In this document: piece after piece, positions 25,553 to 33,608 of the stretch | Layout of the letters: every line of letters begins with the position of its first letter | Position numbering within the stretch: the stretch's first letter is position 1 | Assembly: GCA_949949005.1 (NCBI GenBank) | Contig: CATLHM010000004.1 | Coordinates: 1-64,000 of the forward strand | Source: an uncultured Lachnospiraceae bacterium | GTDB lineage: Bacteria > Bacillota > Clostridia > Lachnospirales > Lachnospiraceae | Direction of reading: 5' to 3' | Length of the DNA: 64,000 bases | Program-made: the position numbers and the translations under genes | The notes under the pieces: model-generated | Told to the model about the DNA's origin: nothing | Databases searched by the model: none | The model's input: the letters and a program-made list of their open reading frames with translations, nothing else

Positions 25553-25860
25553 AGTGATTGGTATTCCTTTCCTATTATTACGGTGTGGCGCGTGCAGGCC
25601 GTAGGCATCCCTTTCATTGCATGGGCCCTGCTTACGGCAAAATGTGCCATAGGAGATATGTGACAGTAATAGTATAACTTTTCTTAATAAAGTTTACAAA
25701 TCATTTATTGGTAATCCTGTGCAAATAATGGTAAAATAGTAATAGTTCAGGCAAGGCTGTGCTTTTGGAAAATGATTCCGGAATCGGCGGGCAAATGGCC
25801 TGGAAATATAAAAATAGAGGAAGCGAAAGCGGCATATCGTGGAAAGGGATGGAGATAACC

Positions 25861-26412
25861 ATGAATAAAGTTTGTGTATTTTTTGGCACTGGTTTTGAGG
25901 AAATAGAGGCGCTTACGGTGGTAGACATTTTGCGCAGGCAGGGAATCGAGACGAAAATGGTCTCTGTTATGGAGGAAAAAACCGTGATGGGTTCCCACCA
26001 GATTCCGGTGGTGACGGACTGTTTGATAAAGGACGTGGATTTTGAGCAGGAGGATGTTCTGATACTGCCCGGCGGGCTTGCGGGGACGAAAAACCTGGAA
26101 GCATGTGGGGCGCTGATGGAGCAGGTAGACGCTTTTGCGGCGGCAGGGAAAACAGTGTGCGCGATCTGCGCAGCTCCTTCCATTTTGGGGCACAGAGGGA
26201 TTTTGAAAGGAAAAAGGGCCATCGCCTATCCAGGGTTTGAGGAACAACTGGAAGGGGCCGAGATTGTTAAAGAGGCGGCGGTTCGGGACGGCAATATTAT
26301 TACAGGACGGGGAATGGGCTGTTCTATTGCCTTTGCGCTGGAGATTCTCGCTTATCTGACAGACAGGGAAGCGGCGGATGCCATGGCGGAGAAAATTGTG
26401 TACATGAAATAG
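25861..26412 (+). CDS. DJ-1/PfpI family protein
   Basis: A 183-aa class-I glutamine amidotransferase-like protein. GTGFEEIEA contains the conserved Glu, and TVCAICAAPSIL the nucleophile Cys on its elbow. The closing GRGMGCSIAFAL is typical of YajL/DJ-1 (ThiJ). The family includes chaperone or deglycase-like stress proteins; the function here is unknown. GGGATGGAG precedes the ATG. Confidence 0.88.
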   Translation: MNKVCVFFGTGFEEIEALTVVDILRRQGIETKMVSVMEEKTVMGSHQIPVVTDCLIKDVDFEQEDVLILPGGLAGTKNLEACGALMEQVDAFAAAGKTVCAICAAPSILGHRGILKGKRAIAYPGFEEQLEGAEIVKEAAVRDGNIITGRGMGCSIAFALEILAYLTDREAADAMAEKIVYMK

Positions 26413-26504
26413 TTGGAGAGAAGAGAAAGCTTGGATAGTTATTTCCAAACTTTCTGTAGATGCAGTACCGTAAGCAAGGCTTATGGCAGGCAGAGGGTAT
26501 AAAG

Positions 26505-26945
26505 ATGAATATATTATTTTTTTTGACACCGAAAAGCGAGGTGGCGCATGTCTGTGACACGGACACACTCCGGCAGGTATTGGAAAAAATGGAAAATCAC
26601 AGATATGCAGCAGTCCCTGTGATCCGGAAAAAGGACGGATGCTACATTGGCACCCTGACAGAGGGGGATATCCTCTGGTACATAAAAGAGCACGGAGATC
26701 TGTCCCTGCGCAAGGCGGAGGATATTCCCATGACGGCGGTGAAAAGGAACTTTGACAACGAGCCGGTGGATGTGGATGTCAATATGGAAGATTTGATGAA
26801 TAAAGCCATGAACCAGAATTTTGTTCCGGTAATCGACGACAGGAAGCGGTTCATCGGTATCATCACCCGAAAGGATCTGATCCAGTATCTCTGTAAAAAG
26901 CTGGTAACGATCCAGTTAGAGGCTGGCGGAATGAGTATCGGTTAG
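26505..26945 (+). CDS. Tandem CBS-domain protein
   Basis: A 146-aa protein made of two CBS motifs (about 12-70 and 80-140: YAAVPVIRKKDGCYIGTLT and FVPVIDDRKRFIGIITRKDL). Such stand-alone pairs bind adenine nucleotides and regulate partners. The start is ATG 26505 with AGAGGG upstream. The gene sits between DJ-1 and greA on the same strand, with about 80-90 bp on each side. Confidence 0.85.
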   Translation: MNILFFLTPKSEVAHVCDTDTLRQVLEKMENHRYAAVPVIRKKDGCYIGTLTEGDILWYIKEHGDLSLRKAEDIPMTAVKRNFDNEPVDVDVNMEDLMNKAMNQNFVPVIDDRKRFIGIITRKDLIQYLCKKLVTIQLEAGGMSIG

Positions 26946-27022
26946 CCTTTTGGGTGGCGGAGCCTTCTAAGGCGCAGCTATAGAAAAGCATACTGCAAGC
27001 AGCAGAGCGGAAATGGAGAGAA

Positions 27023-27526
27023 ATGTTTAATCAGTTGACGCAAAAAGATATCGAAGCCATGGAGGCAGAGATAGAGGAGCGGAAATTAGTGATTCGCCCT
27101 AAACTTTTGGAGGCGGTAAAGGAAGCCAGAGCCCAGGGGGATTTGAGCGAAAATTTTGAATATTATGCGGCCAAAAGAGAAAAGAATAAAAATGAAAGCC
27201 GGATTCGTTTCTTGGAGAGAATGATCAGGACTGCAGAGGTTATCTCCGACACCTCAGAGGAAGACGAGGCGGGCATGAACAAAACCGTGGAAGTGGAATT
27301 TGAGGAGGATGGCGATGTACAAAAATTTAAGATCGTAACCACCATGCGCGGCAATTCCTTAGAGGGCCTTGTGAGCGTGGAATCTCCCATCGGCAAAGCG
27401 CTTATGGGACACAAAGCGGGCGAGAGGGTTTATGTAGAGGTCAATGCGCAGTATGGCTACTATTTAAAAATTAGAAGTGTGGAAAGTGAAGAAAGCGGCC
27501 AGGAGGATAAGCTCAGAAGCTTTTGA
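27023..27526 (+). CDS. greA: Transcription elongation factor GreA
   Basis: A 167-aa protein. The N-terminal coiled coil carries the catalytic acidic tip (ARAQGDLSENFEYYAAKRE), and the C-terminal FKBP-like domain contains SVESPIGKALMGHKAGE. It binds the RNA polymerase secondary channel and stimulates cleavage of backtracked RNA. The tip has Phe in SENFEY where most GreA have Ala. Confidence 0.93.
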   Translation: MFNQLTQKDIEAMEAEIEERKLVIRPKLLEAVKEARAQGDLSENFEYYAAKREKNKNESRIRFLERMIRTAEVISDTSEEDEAGMNKTVEVEFEEDGDVQKFKIVTTMRGNSLEGLVSVESPIGKALMGHKAGERVYVEVNAQYGYYLKIRSVESEESGQEDKLRSF

Positions 27527-27636
27527 TTCCCATACGGAAAAACTTACCAAAATATTTTCGCCAACACCGTTAATACTATGATCAAGATAAGTGATAAAGA
27601 AACAGCTTTGAACGGAGAAAAATCGCAAAGATAAAT

Positions 27637-27676
27637 CTTCAGGATAAGCGAATTTCTGAAAGCGCTTATCTTGAAG
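27637..27676 (+). promoter_or_regulatory. Hairpin upstream of the spore protein gene
   Basis: CTTCAGGATAAGCG / CGCTTATCTTGAAG forms a 14-bp stem with one wobble and a 12-nt loop, 45 nt before the spore protein start. It may end transcription from greA or stabilise the spore protein mRNA. I could not identify a firm sigma-G promoter. Confidence 0.5.
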
Positions 27677-27720
27677 CATGACTGCAAGAGCAGTCAAATA
27701 AGATAACGGAGGTGAAAAAG

Positions 27721-27921
27721 ATGGCTAGCAGCAAATCTAATAGAGTAGAAGTTCCTGAAGCTAAGGCAGCTATGGATCGTTTCAAAACTGAGGTTGCTTC
27801 TGAGCTTGGTGTTAACTTGAAAGAGGGTTACAACGGCGATTTAACATCCAAGGAAGCTGGTTCTATCGGCGGCGAGATGGTTCGTAGAATGATCAAGAAG
27901 CAAGAAGAAGAGATGAAATAA
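27721..27921 (+). CDS. Alpha/beta-type small acid-soluble spore protein
   Basis: A 66-aa DNA-binding spore protein. The family signature is clear: MDRFKTEVASELGV (containing the GPR protease site region), then GYNGDLTSKEAGSIGGEMVRRMI. It coats forespore DNA and is digested on germination, so the organism very likely makes endospores. ATG 27721 follows GGAGGTG; the GTG at 27712 is inside that ribosome site. Confidence 0.95.
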   Translation: MASSKSNRVEVPEAKAAMDRFKTEVASELGVNLKEGYNGDLTSKEAGSIGGEMVRRMIKKQEEEMK

Positions 27922-27963
27922 CCATCTCTCGAGATGAAATAACATCTCTCAGGATGAAATAAG
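27915..27963. repeat. Short tandem repeats after the spore protein gene
   Basis: GAGATGAAATAACCATCTCTC, GAGATGAAATAACATCTCTC and a third partial AGGATGAAATAAG follow head to tail. The first contains the gene's last codons and stop, so the stop region was duplicated about 2.5 times. Confidence 0.75.
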
Positions 27964-27978
27964 AAACTAAAAAGAATG

Positions 27979-28010
27979 GCCCGTCTGCGGTATGCAGGCG
28001 GGCTGTTTTT
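27979..28010 (+). terminator. Terminator of the spore protein gene
   Basis: GCCCGTCTGC / GCAGGCGGGC with a 5-nt loop, followed by TGTTTTT. Confidence 0.9.
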
Positions 28011-28011
28011 G

Positions 28012-28048
28012 AACTTAAGGATGTCTGGCGAAGCCTGCATCCGTTGTT
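28012..28048. repeat. REP-like element 2, copy 1
   Basis: AACTTAAGGATGTCTGG, loop, CCTGCATCC-GTTGTT. It shares ends and layout with 37042-37079 and 41031-41068 and again lies just after a terminator. Confidence 0.65.
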
Positions 28049-28246
28049 TTGGATTAACGGCGCTACCCAGTATCCTTTGTTTAGAGATCTTTGGGATCTG
28101 GATGGAGGAGACTGGGCAGATAAAGATCATTTCAATTTAATTCGATAAACATAAAATTAATATTGACATAAAATCATAATATACATATAATTAAAATATG
28201 CAAAATAAAACGATATAAATAAACATGAAACCTGCAGGATTTGAAA

Positions 28247-28310
28247 GATGCAGAGATGCAGAGATGCAGAGATGCAGAGATGCAGAGATGCAGAGATGCA
28301 GAGATGCAGA
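28247..28310. repeat. Octamer microsatellite, eight copies of GATGCAGA
   Basis: Eight perfect copies of an 8-bp unit end directly at the ribosome site (GAAGGAGG, 28311-28318) of the next gene. A unit that is not a multiple of three makes slippage change leader length and the frame of any upstream start. Confidence 0.95.
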
Positions 28311-28322
28311 GAAGGAGGGAAA

Positions 28323-28676
28323 ATGGAGATACGTGATTTTTTTGAACAGAAAATTTCTGACTGTGAGCTTGCGCGGAAACGGCTGCAGGAGGAAGGATAC
28401 GGTGACGAAGCGGATTTTGAGAAGATAAAGGCGAATGTTTATGAGATTTTTAACACGGTATGGTCGGCAGCCATAAAGCAGTACGGGGCTGATCAGCCAG
28501 GAGCATGGGATTTCCTGAAGGAAAAGCTGGAACAGATACCCTCGTCCTGGGCGGCAGCCTATGAGAGGGCGAAGCAGCACGATGATGTCAAAGCCATGCA
28601 TATCGAGAGCATTAAGCTTTCTGTGGCAGAGGATATTAAAGAAAATATGGTTAAGACGGAGGAGGAACCAAAATGA
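28323..28676 (+). CDS. Hypothetical helical protein, partner of an ArsR/DUF2087 regulator
   Basis: A 117-aa charged, mostly helical protein that I do not recognise (MEIRDFFEQKISDCEL..., AWDFLKEKLEQIPSSW). The start is ATG 28323 after AAGGAGG; in-frame ATGs inside the octamer array would add an artefactual MQRCRDAE repeat. It overlaps the regulator downstream by 4 nt, so the two are coupled. The protein could be a sensor partner or target of the regulator. Confidence 0.7.
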   Translation: MEIRDFFEQKISDCELARKRLQEEGYGDEADFEKIKANVYEIFNTVWSAAIKQYGADQPGAWDFLKEKLEQIPSSWAAAYERAKQHDDVKAMHIESIKLSVAEDIKENMVKTEEEPK

Positions 28677-29230
28677 CAGAGAATGAAGCGATCATGCTTT
28701 TTAAGTGCCTTTCGGATAAATCCCGGCTGCATCTTCTCAAAGCGCTGGCCATGGAGGATATGTATGTGGAGCGCCTGGCAGAGCGCCTTGATCTGTCCGC
28801 CTCCACCGTATCTTTTCATTTGAAGAAGCTTACGGAGGCAGGGCTGGTGACATCCTACAAGACACAGTACTATACCATGTACTCGATTCAGACCGGCCTG
28901 CTCCAAACCAGTATTCTCGATCTGATCAAAGAAAAGCCGGACGACGCGGCCATCCAAGAGGAGCGGGAGGCGAAATACCGCAAACGGGTGGTGGACGCCT
29001 TTTTCAAATACGGAAAGCTGAAATCCATTCCCGCCCAGCGGAAAAAGGAGCGTATCATCCTGGAGGTTATTGTGGACGCCTTTGAGTTTGACAGGAAATA
29101 CACCGAGCGGGAGGTCAATATTATGATCGCTGATTTCTATGATGATTTCTGCACCCTCCGCCGGGATATGATTTCGGAAAATCTCCTGGAGCGGTCAGGG
29201 AACCTATATTGGCGGGTGAAAGGGGATTAA
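28673..29230 (+). CDS. ArsR-family regulator with C-terminal DUF2087
   Basis: A 185-aa protein. A winged HTH at about 5-85 (CLSDKSRLHLLKAL, LDLSASTVSFHLKKLTEAGLV) is followed by DUF2087 at about 100-180 (KLKSIPAQRKKERIILEVI, YTEREVNIMI, RRDMISENLLERSGNLYW). No ArsR metal-binding Cys motif is present, so metal sensing is unlikely. Its last codons are part of a direct repeat found again 1.5 kb downstream, and its stop region forms a palindromic terminator shared with a convergent gene relic. Confidence 0.88.
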   Translation: MTENEAIMLFKCLSDKSRLHLLKALAMEDMYVERLAERLDLSASTVSFHLKKLTEAGLVTSYKTQYYTMYSIQTGLLQTSILDLIKEKPDDAAIQEEREAKYRKRVVDAFFKYGKLKSIPAQRKKERIILEVIVDAFEFDRKYTEREVNIMIADFYDDFCTLRRDMISENLLERSGNLYWRVKGD

Positions 29231-29254
29231 TCCCCTTTTTCCAGGTGCTTTTTT
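29170..29254. repeat. Direct repeat B, copy 1 (3' end of the ArsR gene)
   Basis: About 85 bp shared with 30676-30759: GATTTCGGAAAA, five differing bases, then TGGAGCGGTCAGGG through the palindrome AAAGGGGATTAATCCCCTTT to CCAGGTGCTTTTTT. This copy completes the ArsR gene and, on the other strand, still encodes KKHLEKGD-stop, a relic of the ECF gene end. Confidence 0.9.
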
Positions 29255-29291
29255 AATACGCAAAAAATAACGCAAAAATGACATGATAAGA

Positions 29292-29348
29292 TTGACATCA
29301 GGGAAAGCCGTGATAAACTATACTTGTAAAAAAGATGCGTAAATACGC
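29292..29348 (+). promoter_or_regulatory. Promoter and palindrome upstream of the AAA ATPase gene
   Basis: TTGACA (29292-29297), 16 nt, TAAACT (29314-29319). A GCGTA-AA-TACGC palindrome (29337-29348) follows, and related TACGCAAAAA sequence occurs near 29257, giving possible operator sites inside the cassette. Confidence 0.55.
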
Positions 29349-29370
29349 AAAAATTTTTCGAGGTGATTAG

Positions 29371-30672
29371 ATGGAGCTGGAACGAAAAGAGTATATTCAA
29401 AAACTCATCAGGAAGAAAGATAATGGGAGAGTTAAAATAATCACGGGAATCCGCCGTTGTGGGAAGTCCTATCTGCTGTTTGAGCTGTTTACCAGATACC
29501 TTCGTGAAAATGGTGTTGCAGAGGATCAGATCATTGGCCTTGCCCTGGATGAATACAGAAACGCAAAATACAGAAACCCAATGGAGCTGGATCATTTCAT
29601 CCGGGAGCAGATACTGGACAAATCGAAAAGATACTATATCCTGATTGATGAGATACAGTTTGTGGCTGAAATCCAGAACCCGTATATTGATGACCCATCG
29701 GCGAAAATTACGTTTATAGATGTGGTTCTTGGACTTATGAAGATTAAGAATGTGGATGTGTATGTGACTGGAAGCAATTCAAAAATGTTATCGTCGGATA
29801 TTCTCACGCAATTCAGAGACCGAGGGGATGAAATACGTGTTTACCCTCTTTCCTTTGCGGAGTTTTATGAAGCTTATGAAGGAGATAGGCATGATGCGTG
29901 GGTGGATTATTATACCTATGGCGGGATGCCGGTAACAATGGCGCTGCTTTCGCATGAGGAGAAGAGTCAATACCTGAGGGATCTATTTACCAGGACATAT
30001 TTAAAGGATGTTGTTGAAAGGCATTCTATCCAGAACAATACGGAGATTCTGGCGGACTTGTTGAACATTGTCGCCTCCGCAGTAGGATCACTAACAAATC
30101 CTGCTAAATTGTCAAATACCTTTGACAGTGAAAAGCACATAAAAATATCATCTGCGACAATTGACAGGTATCTGGGCTATTTTTCAGAGGCGTTTCTGAT
30201 TTCTAAAGCGGAACGGTATGATGTCAAAGGGAAGAGATATATCAAAACTCCGGCGAAATATTACTTCACCGATGTAGGACTGAGAAATGCCAGACTTGGC
30301 TTTAGACAGCAGGAAGAAACGCACATCATGGAAAATGTTCTTTATTGTGATTTGCTAAGAAGGGGCTTTGATGTTGATGTCGGAGTAGTCGAATACAATT
30401 TCAAAAATAAGGAAGGGAAGAGTTCAAGATCACAATTAGAGATTGATTTTGTTGTGAATCGGGGCAATCAACGTTACTATATCCAATCGACGCTGTCCAT
30501 TTCCGATCCGCAGAAGCGTATCCAGGAGATTAAGCCCCTGACCAATATACCGGATTCATTCAGAAAAATCGTAGTGGTAGGGAATCGGATGAATCCATGG
30601 AAAGACGAAAACGGAATTCTATATATTGGAATAGAGCAGTTCTTACTGGATGAAAATGCTATTGATATGTGA
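29371..30672 (+). CDS. AAA ATPase with DUF4143 (AAA_14 type)
   Basis: A 433-aa protein with Walker A GIRRCGKS, Walker B YYILIDEIQ and sensor-1 VYVTGSNS, then the DUF4143 region with YYFTDVGLRNARLGF, HIMENVLYCDLLRRG and LEIDFVV...YYIQ, a PD-(D/E)xK-like nuclease core whose final Lys is not evident. These ATPases are abundant and highly mobile in gut Firmicutes and Bacteroidetes, and their function is unknown. The gene has its own promoter and is the only gene in a segment bracketed by direct repeat B. GAGGTGATT precedes the ATG. Confidence 0.88.
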   Translation: MELERKEYIQKLIRKKDNGRVKIITGIRRCGKSYLLFELFTRYLRENGVAEDQIIGLALDEYRNAKYRNPMELDHFIREQILDKSKRYYILIDEIQFVAEIQNPYIDDPSAKITFIDVVLGLMKIKNVDVYVTGSNSKMLSSDILTQFRDRGDEIRVYPLSFAEFYEAYEGDRHDAWVDYYTYGGMPVTMALLSHEEKSQYLRDLFTRTYLKDVVERHSIQNNTEILADLLNIVASAVGSLTNPAKLSNTFDSEKHIKISSATIDRYLGYFSEAFLISKAERYDVKGKRYIKTPAKYYFTDVGLRNARLGFRQQEETHIMENVLYCDLLRRGFDVDVGVVEYNFKNKEGKSSRSQLEIDFVVNRGNQRYYIQSTLSISDPQKRIQEIKPLTNIPDSFRKIVVVGNRMNPWKDENGILYIGIEQFLLDENAIDM

Positions 30673-30675
30673 TTA

Positions 30676-30759
30676 GATTTCGGAAAAAGTGCTGGAGCGG
30701 TCAGGGAACCTATATTGGCGGGTAAAAGGGGATTAATCCCCTTTTTCCAAGTATTTTTT
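30676..30759. repeat. Direct repeat B, copy 2 (3' end of ECF S gene plus ArsR relic)
   Basis: The match to 29170-29254 includes a non-functional LERSGNLYWRVKGD-stop relic of the ArsR end on the plus strand. On the minus strand this copy supplies the real end of the ECF S gene (KKYLEKGD-stop). Confidence 0.9.
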
Positions 30760-31332
30760 GAGAGGAATCCAGATCAGATAAGCCAGGAGGCTTCCAGTCA
30801 GGGCTGTGACGAGCTGGGTCAGAGAAAAGGTGATCCTTGCGGTGGCAAGCACTCCGGGCAGAGCCTCGGGCTTCGGAAGTCTTGTGGCGATGTTGCTTCC
30901 AAAGGAGGGAAGCAGGATGAGCACGATTACCGCCCCCATAAATGCGGCTTTCAGCACGGAGCCCAGGATCAAACCCTTGATCAGCCTTTGGGAAGCGCTG
31001 CCTTTGCTTGTGTTGCTTTTGCCGGAGTTGCCTTTTTTGGCATAGAAAAACTGCACGCATACCGCGAGGATAATATTTCCGCCCATAATAACAGGAAACA
31101 TGAGGGGAATGGCGGCCATAATGGGGGAGCCGGAAATAAAAAATGCGCTGACAGGGGCGATGACGCCGATCAAAATCCCGCTCCACAGCCCCACGGCCAG
31201 CACCGCAAGAATGATGGTGGTATTTACAATGGGGCCGGTAAGATATACCGAAAGATTTTTAAAGAACTGGCTGGCGATGCAGACGGCCAAAAGCAGCCCG
31301 GTCTGAACCAGCCCTCTGGTAGTGAATTTCAT
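30733..31332 (-). CDS. ECF transporter S component family protein
   Basis: A 199-aa integral membrane protein with about six hydrophobic segments. It starts MKFTTRGLVQTGLLLAVCIA and has MAAIPLMFPVIMGGNIILAV, matching small S-component-like proteins that bind a vitamin or cation and dock on a shared ECF module. The substrate is unclear. A Lys/Ser/Gly-rich loop (GNSGKSNTSKGSASQ) sits mid-protein. AAAGGAGG precedes the ATG. An HxlR regulator lies upstream on the same strand. Its 3' end overlaps direct repeat B. Confidence 0.75.
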   Translation of the reverse strand: MKFTTRGLVQTGLLLAVCIASQFFKNLSVYLTGPIVNTTIILAVLAVGLWSGILIGVIAPVSAFFISGSPIMAAIPLMFPVIMGGNIILAVCVQFFYAKKGNSGKSNTSKGSASQRLIKGLILGSVLKAAFMGAVIVLILLPSFGSNIATRLPKPEALPGVLATARITFSLTQLVTALTGSLLAYLIWIPLKKYLEKGD

Positions 31333-31491
31333 TGTGCTTAAGTCCTCCTTTGGATGAAAAATTTTTACCTTTTACAGTATAAGAGGAAAAGGGGAAAAAC
31401 GCAAGGAAGGATGGGCGAGTCACAAAGGGATTTTCAAAGGGGGCACTGGCTCTACGTCGTAGCTGGAAAACAACCTACTATTCTTTTCAAC

Positions 31492-31818
31492 CTACTGTGC
31501 AAGCTCCTGATACATGAGTCCCCATTTTCTCATTTCCTCAATCACAGGGCACAGGGATTCTCCTAGACCGCTCAGGGCATATTCCACTCTGGGTGGGACT
31601 TCGGCGTAGACAGTCCTTGTGATGATTCCGTCCGCCTCCATGGAACGCAGGGAGTCGGTCAAAACCTTCTGGCTGATGCCCTTCAAATCCCGTTGCAGCT
31701 CGTTGAACCGCCATGGGCGGGAGATCAGGTTGCGTATAATGAGAAGCTTCCATTTATTTCCAATCATGCTGACGGTGATGGCTACGGCGCATTCCGGTAA
31801 GTCTTCTTTTCTTCTCAT
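31492..31818 (-). CDS. HxlR-family transcriptional regulator
   Basis: A 108-aa winged-HTH protein: CAVAITVSMIGNKWKLLIIR, RPWRFNELQRDLKGISQKVLT and YAEVPPRVEYALSGLG are the HxlR hallmarks. One conserved Cys (CAVAIT) near the N-terminus is the redox or electrophile-sensing position in HypR/QorR-like members. The gene has its own promoter with a palindrome around the -10, so it is probably autoregulated. The likely target is itself and perhaps the ECF gene 160 bp downstream. Confidence 0.9.
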   Translation of the reverse strand: MRRKEDLPECAVAITVSMIGNKWKLLIIRNLISRPWRFNELQRDLKGISQKVLTDSLRSMEADGIITRTVYAEVPPRVEYALSGLGESLCPVIEEMRKWGLMYQELAQ

Positions 31819-31843
31819 AGGATGAACCTCCTTTGTAATAGTG

Positions 31844-31901
31844 ATACATTCAAAAATGTATGTAACACTTTGATTGTAGTGTTATATCCTGTATCTGTCA
31901 A
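31844..31901 (-). promoter_or_regulatory. HxlR promoter with two inverted-repeat operators
   Basis: Minus strand: TTGACA (complement of 31896-31901), 17-nt spacer, TACAAT (31873-31878). TAACAC...GTGTTA (31863-31884) flanks the -10, and ATACATT-caaa-AATGTAT (31844-31861) lies in the early leader. Confidence 0.75.
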
Positions 31902-32087
31902 TAGGGGACAGTCCGCAAGTATTATAAATATCTTTCCTTTTTCCAGCTTTTTTACCATTACAAGATGCAGCCCCTTCGGGTATAATCTAACAAAACCTTT
32001 ATACCTTATAACTCAGACTTCCCGAAATCGGTGTGGGAAGTTCGGGTGATAGCTCGGAAGAAATGGGGAGACGTTTGGGAGGGGCCC

Positions 32088-33608
32088 ATGAAAATACTGA
32101 TTGCGGATGATGAGGATTATACCAGGGAGGGGCTGGTGGATGCCGTTAACTGGGAGGAATACGGGATTGATGAGATTATGCAGGCGGTGAACGGGGCGGA
32201 GGCGGTGAGGATTGCCAGGTGGTTTTTGCCGGACATTATTCTGACGGATGTGCGGATGCCTCAGATGGACGGGATCGAGTTCGCAACAAAGGTTTTGGGG
32301 TGGAACCCGGACTGCCGGATCATTTTCATGAGCGGCTATATGGAGATCGAGTATCTAAGGAGCGCGATCCGGCTTGCCGCCATCGATTATATCGAAAAGC
32401 CCATCGATCTGCCTGTTTTGTGTGAGGCTCTTGCACGGGCGATGAGGGAGATCAGGGAAAAGTCCAGGACGGACACGGCGACCCGGGCGGGAAGGGAATT
32501 TCAGCAGCACAGGCTTTTTAATCTCCTGACCAGCAGGGAGAGGGAGAAAAAGGCGGTGGAGAATCTGGCGGCGGAGATGGATTTTCCGCTGAATCAGTGT
32601 ATGCACTGCATGATCCTTCAGATGCCGGGAAGGGTAGGCGGATGGGAGGAGCAGATGGAGCGGGCGGCACAGGCGGTTCGGTCCTCTTTCTGTGCGGTTA
32701 TAGGAACCTGTCAGAGACAAAAGCGCCAGTACGAGTTTATCCTCTCTTATGCGGAGAAGGATCGGTACCGCCTGTCCTCTTTTTATCAGAAGCTCCTTGG
32801 GGAATTTCCCCAGGTGAGGCTGGGAATCGGGATGGATACCAGTCATTACAAAAATGTTTACAACAGCTACCAAACGGCCTGTATGGCGATCAACTGCGCC
32901 TTTTATCAGGAGGGAGAGAGGTTCTTTCAGATTGATGAGGGGATTTTGCAGAAAAACTATATAGAACCGGGGATTTATGGAGAGTTTCTCCAGATTCTTT
33001 CCCAGCAGCCCCAGAACCTGGACCAGTGGTTTGAAGGGCTCTTTGACAGGCTGTATCAATATAAATATTATCAGAAAGAACAGGTCTATACGCTGATGAT
33101 CTCTTTCCTCACGGCGATCTATAAAAAATATCCGGAGATTTACGGGACGGATACGGGGATCTGGAAGGAGGAGCAGATTTCAGCCTGTGTGCGGGAGACG
33201 GACTTTCTCTGCGAGATCAGGGAGTTTGTCAGGCGGCTCTTAAGATGTCTGAAGGAAAAGCAGGAGGAACAGGCGGGATACGGGCGTATTATCCGGGGCG
33301 TGATGGATTATGTGGCGGAGCATTACGGGGAAGAGGATCTGAGCGTGGTACAGATTGCGGAACATCTTCACTTTTCCGCGGTTTACCTGAATGTATTGTT
33401 CAAGCAGGAAAGGAAGATGACCCTGAAGCAGTATTTAAGTTATTACCGGCTGGAGAGGGCGAAGCGGATGCTGGAACAGGATTATGACAAGATTACGGAG
33501 ATCGCAGAAAAATGCGGCTATGCCAATGCGAACTATTTTGCAAAGGTGTTCCGGGAGGCCACCGGTATGTCTCCGGCACAGTACCGCCGGCAGAAGGGCG
33601 GCCAGTGA
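32088..33608 (+). CDS. YesN-type response regulator with AraC HTH
   Basis: A 506-aa regulator. The receiver at 1-120 has ADDEDYTREGL, the phospho-Asp in DIILTDVRMPQMDG and a Lys in YIEKPID. A long middle region precedes a C-terminal double HTH of AraC type (VVQIAEHLHFSAVYLNVLFK, ITEIAEKCGYANANYFAKVF, GMSPAQYRR). The start is ATG 32088, where the receiver begins, with GGGAGGGG upstream. The next gene is its kinase (1-bp stop/start overlap). This pair type controls carbohydrate ABC operons such as the one downstream. Confidence 0.93.
   Translation: MKILIADDEDYTREGLVDAVNWEEYGIDEIMQAVNGAEAVRIARWFLPDIILTDVRMPQMDGIEFATKVLGWNPDCRIIFMSGYMEIEYLRSAIRLAAIDYIEKPIDLPVLCEALARAMREIREKSRTDTATRAGREFQQHRLFNLLTSREREKKAVENLAAEMDFPLNQCMHCMILQMPGRVGGWEEQMERAAQAVRSSFCAVIGTCQRQKRQYEFILSYAEKDRYRLSSFYQKLLGEFPQVRLGIGMDTSHYKNVYNSYQTACMAINCAFYQEGERFFQIDEGILQKNYIEPGIYGEFLQILSQQPQNLDQWFEGLFDRLYQYKYYQKEQVYTLMISFLTAIYKKYPEIYGTDTGIWKEEQISACVRETDFLCEIREFVRRLLRCLKEKQEEQAGYGRIIRGVMDYVAEHYGEEDLSVVQIAEHLHFSAVYLNVLFKQERKMTLKQYLSYYRLERAKRMLEQDYDKITEIAEKCGYANANYFAKVFREATGMSPAQYRRQKGGQ

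Noticed and set aside
28225-28428. ORF translating the octamer repeat as (MQRCRDAE)n
   Set aside because: The true start ATG 28323 has a perfect AAGGAGG; repeat-derived residues are an artefact of the open frame.
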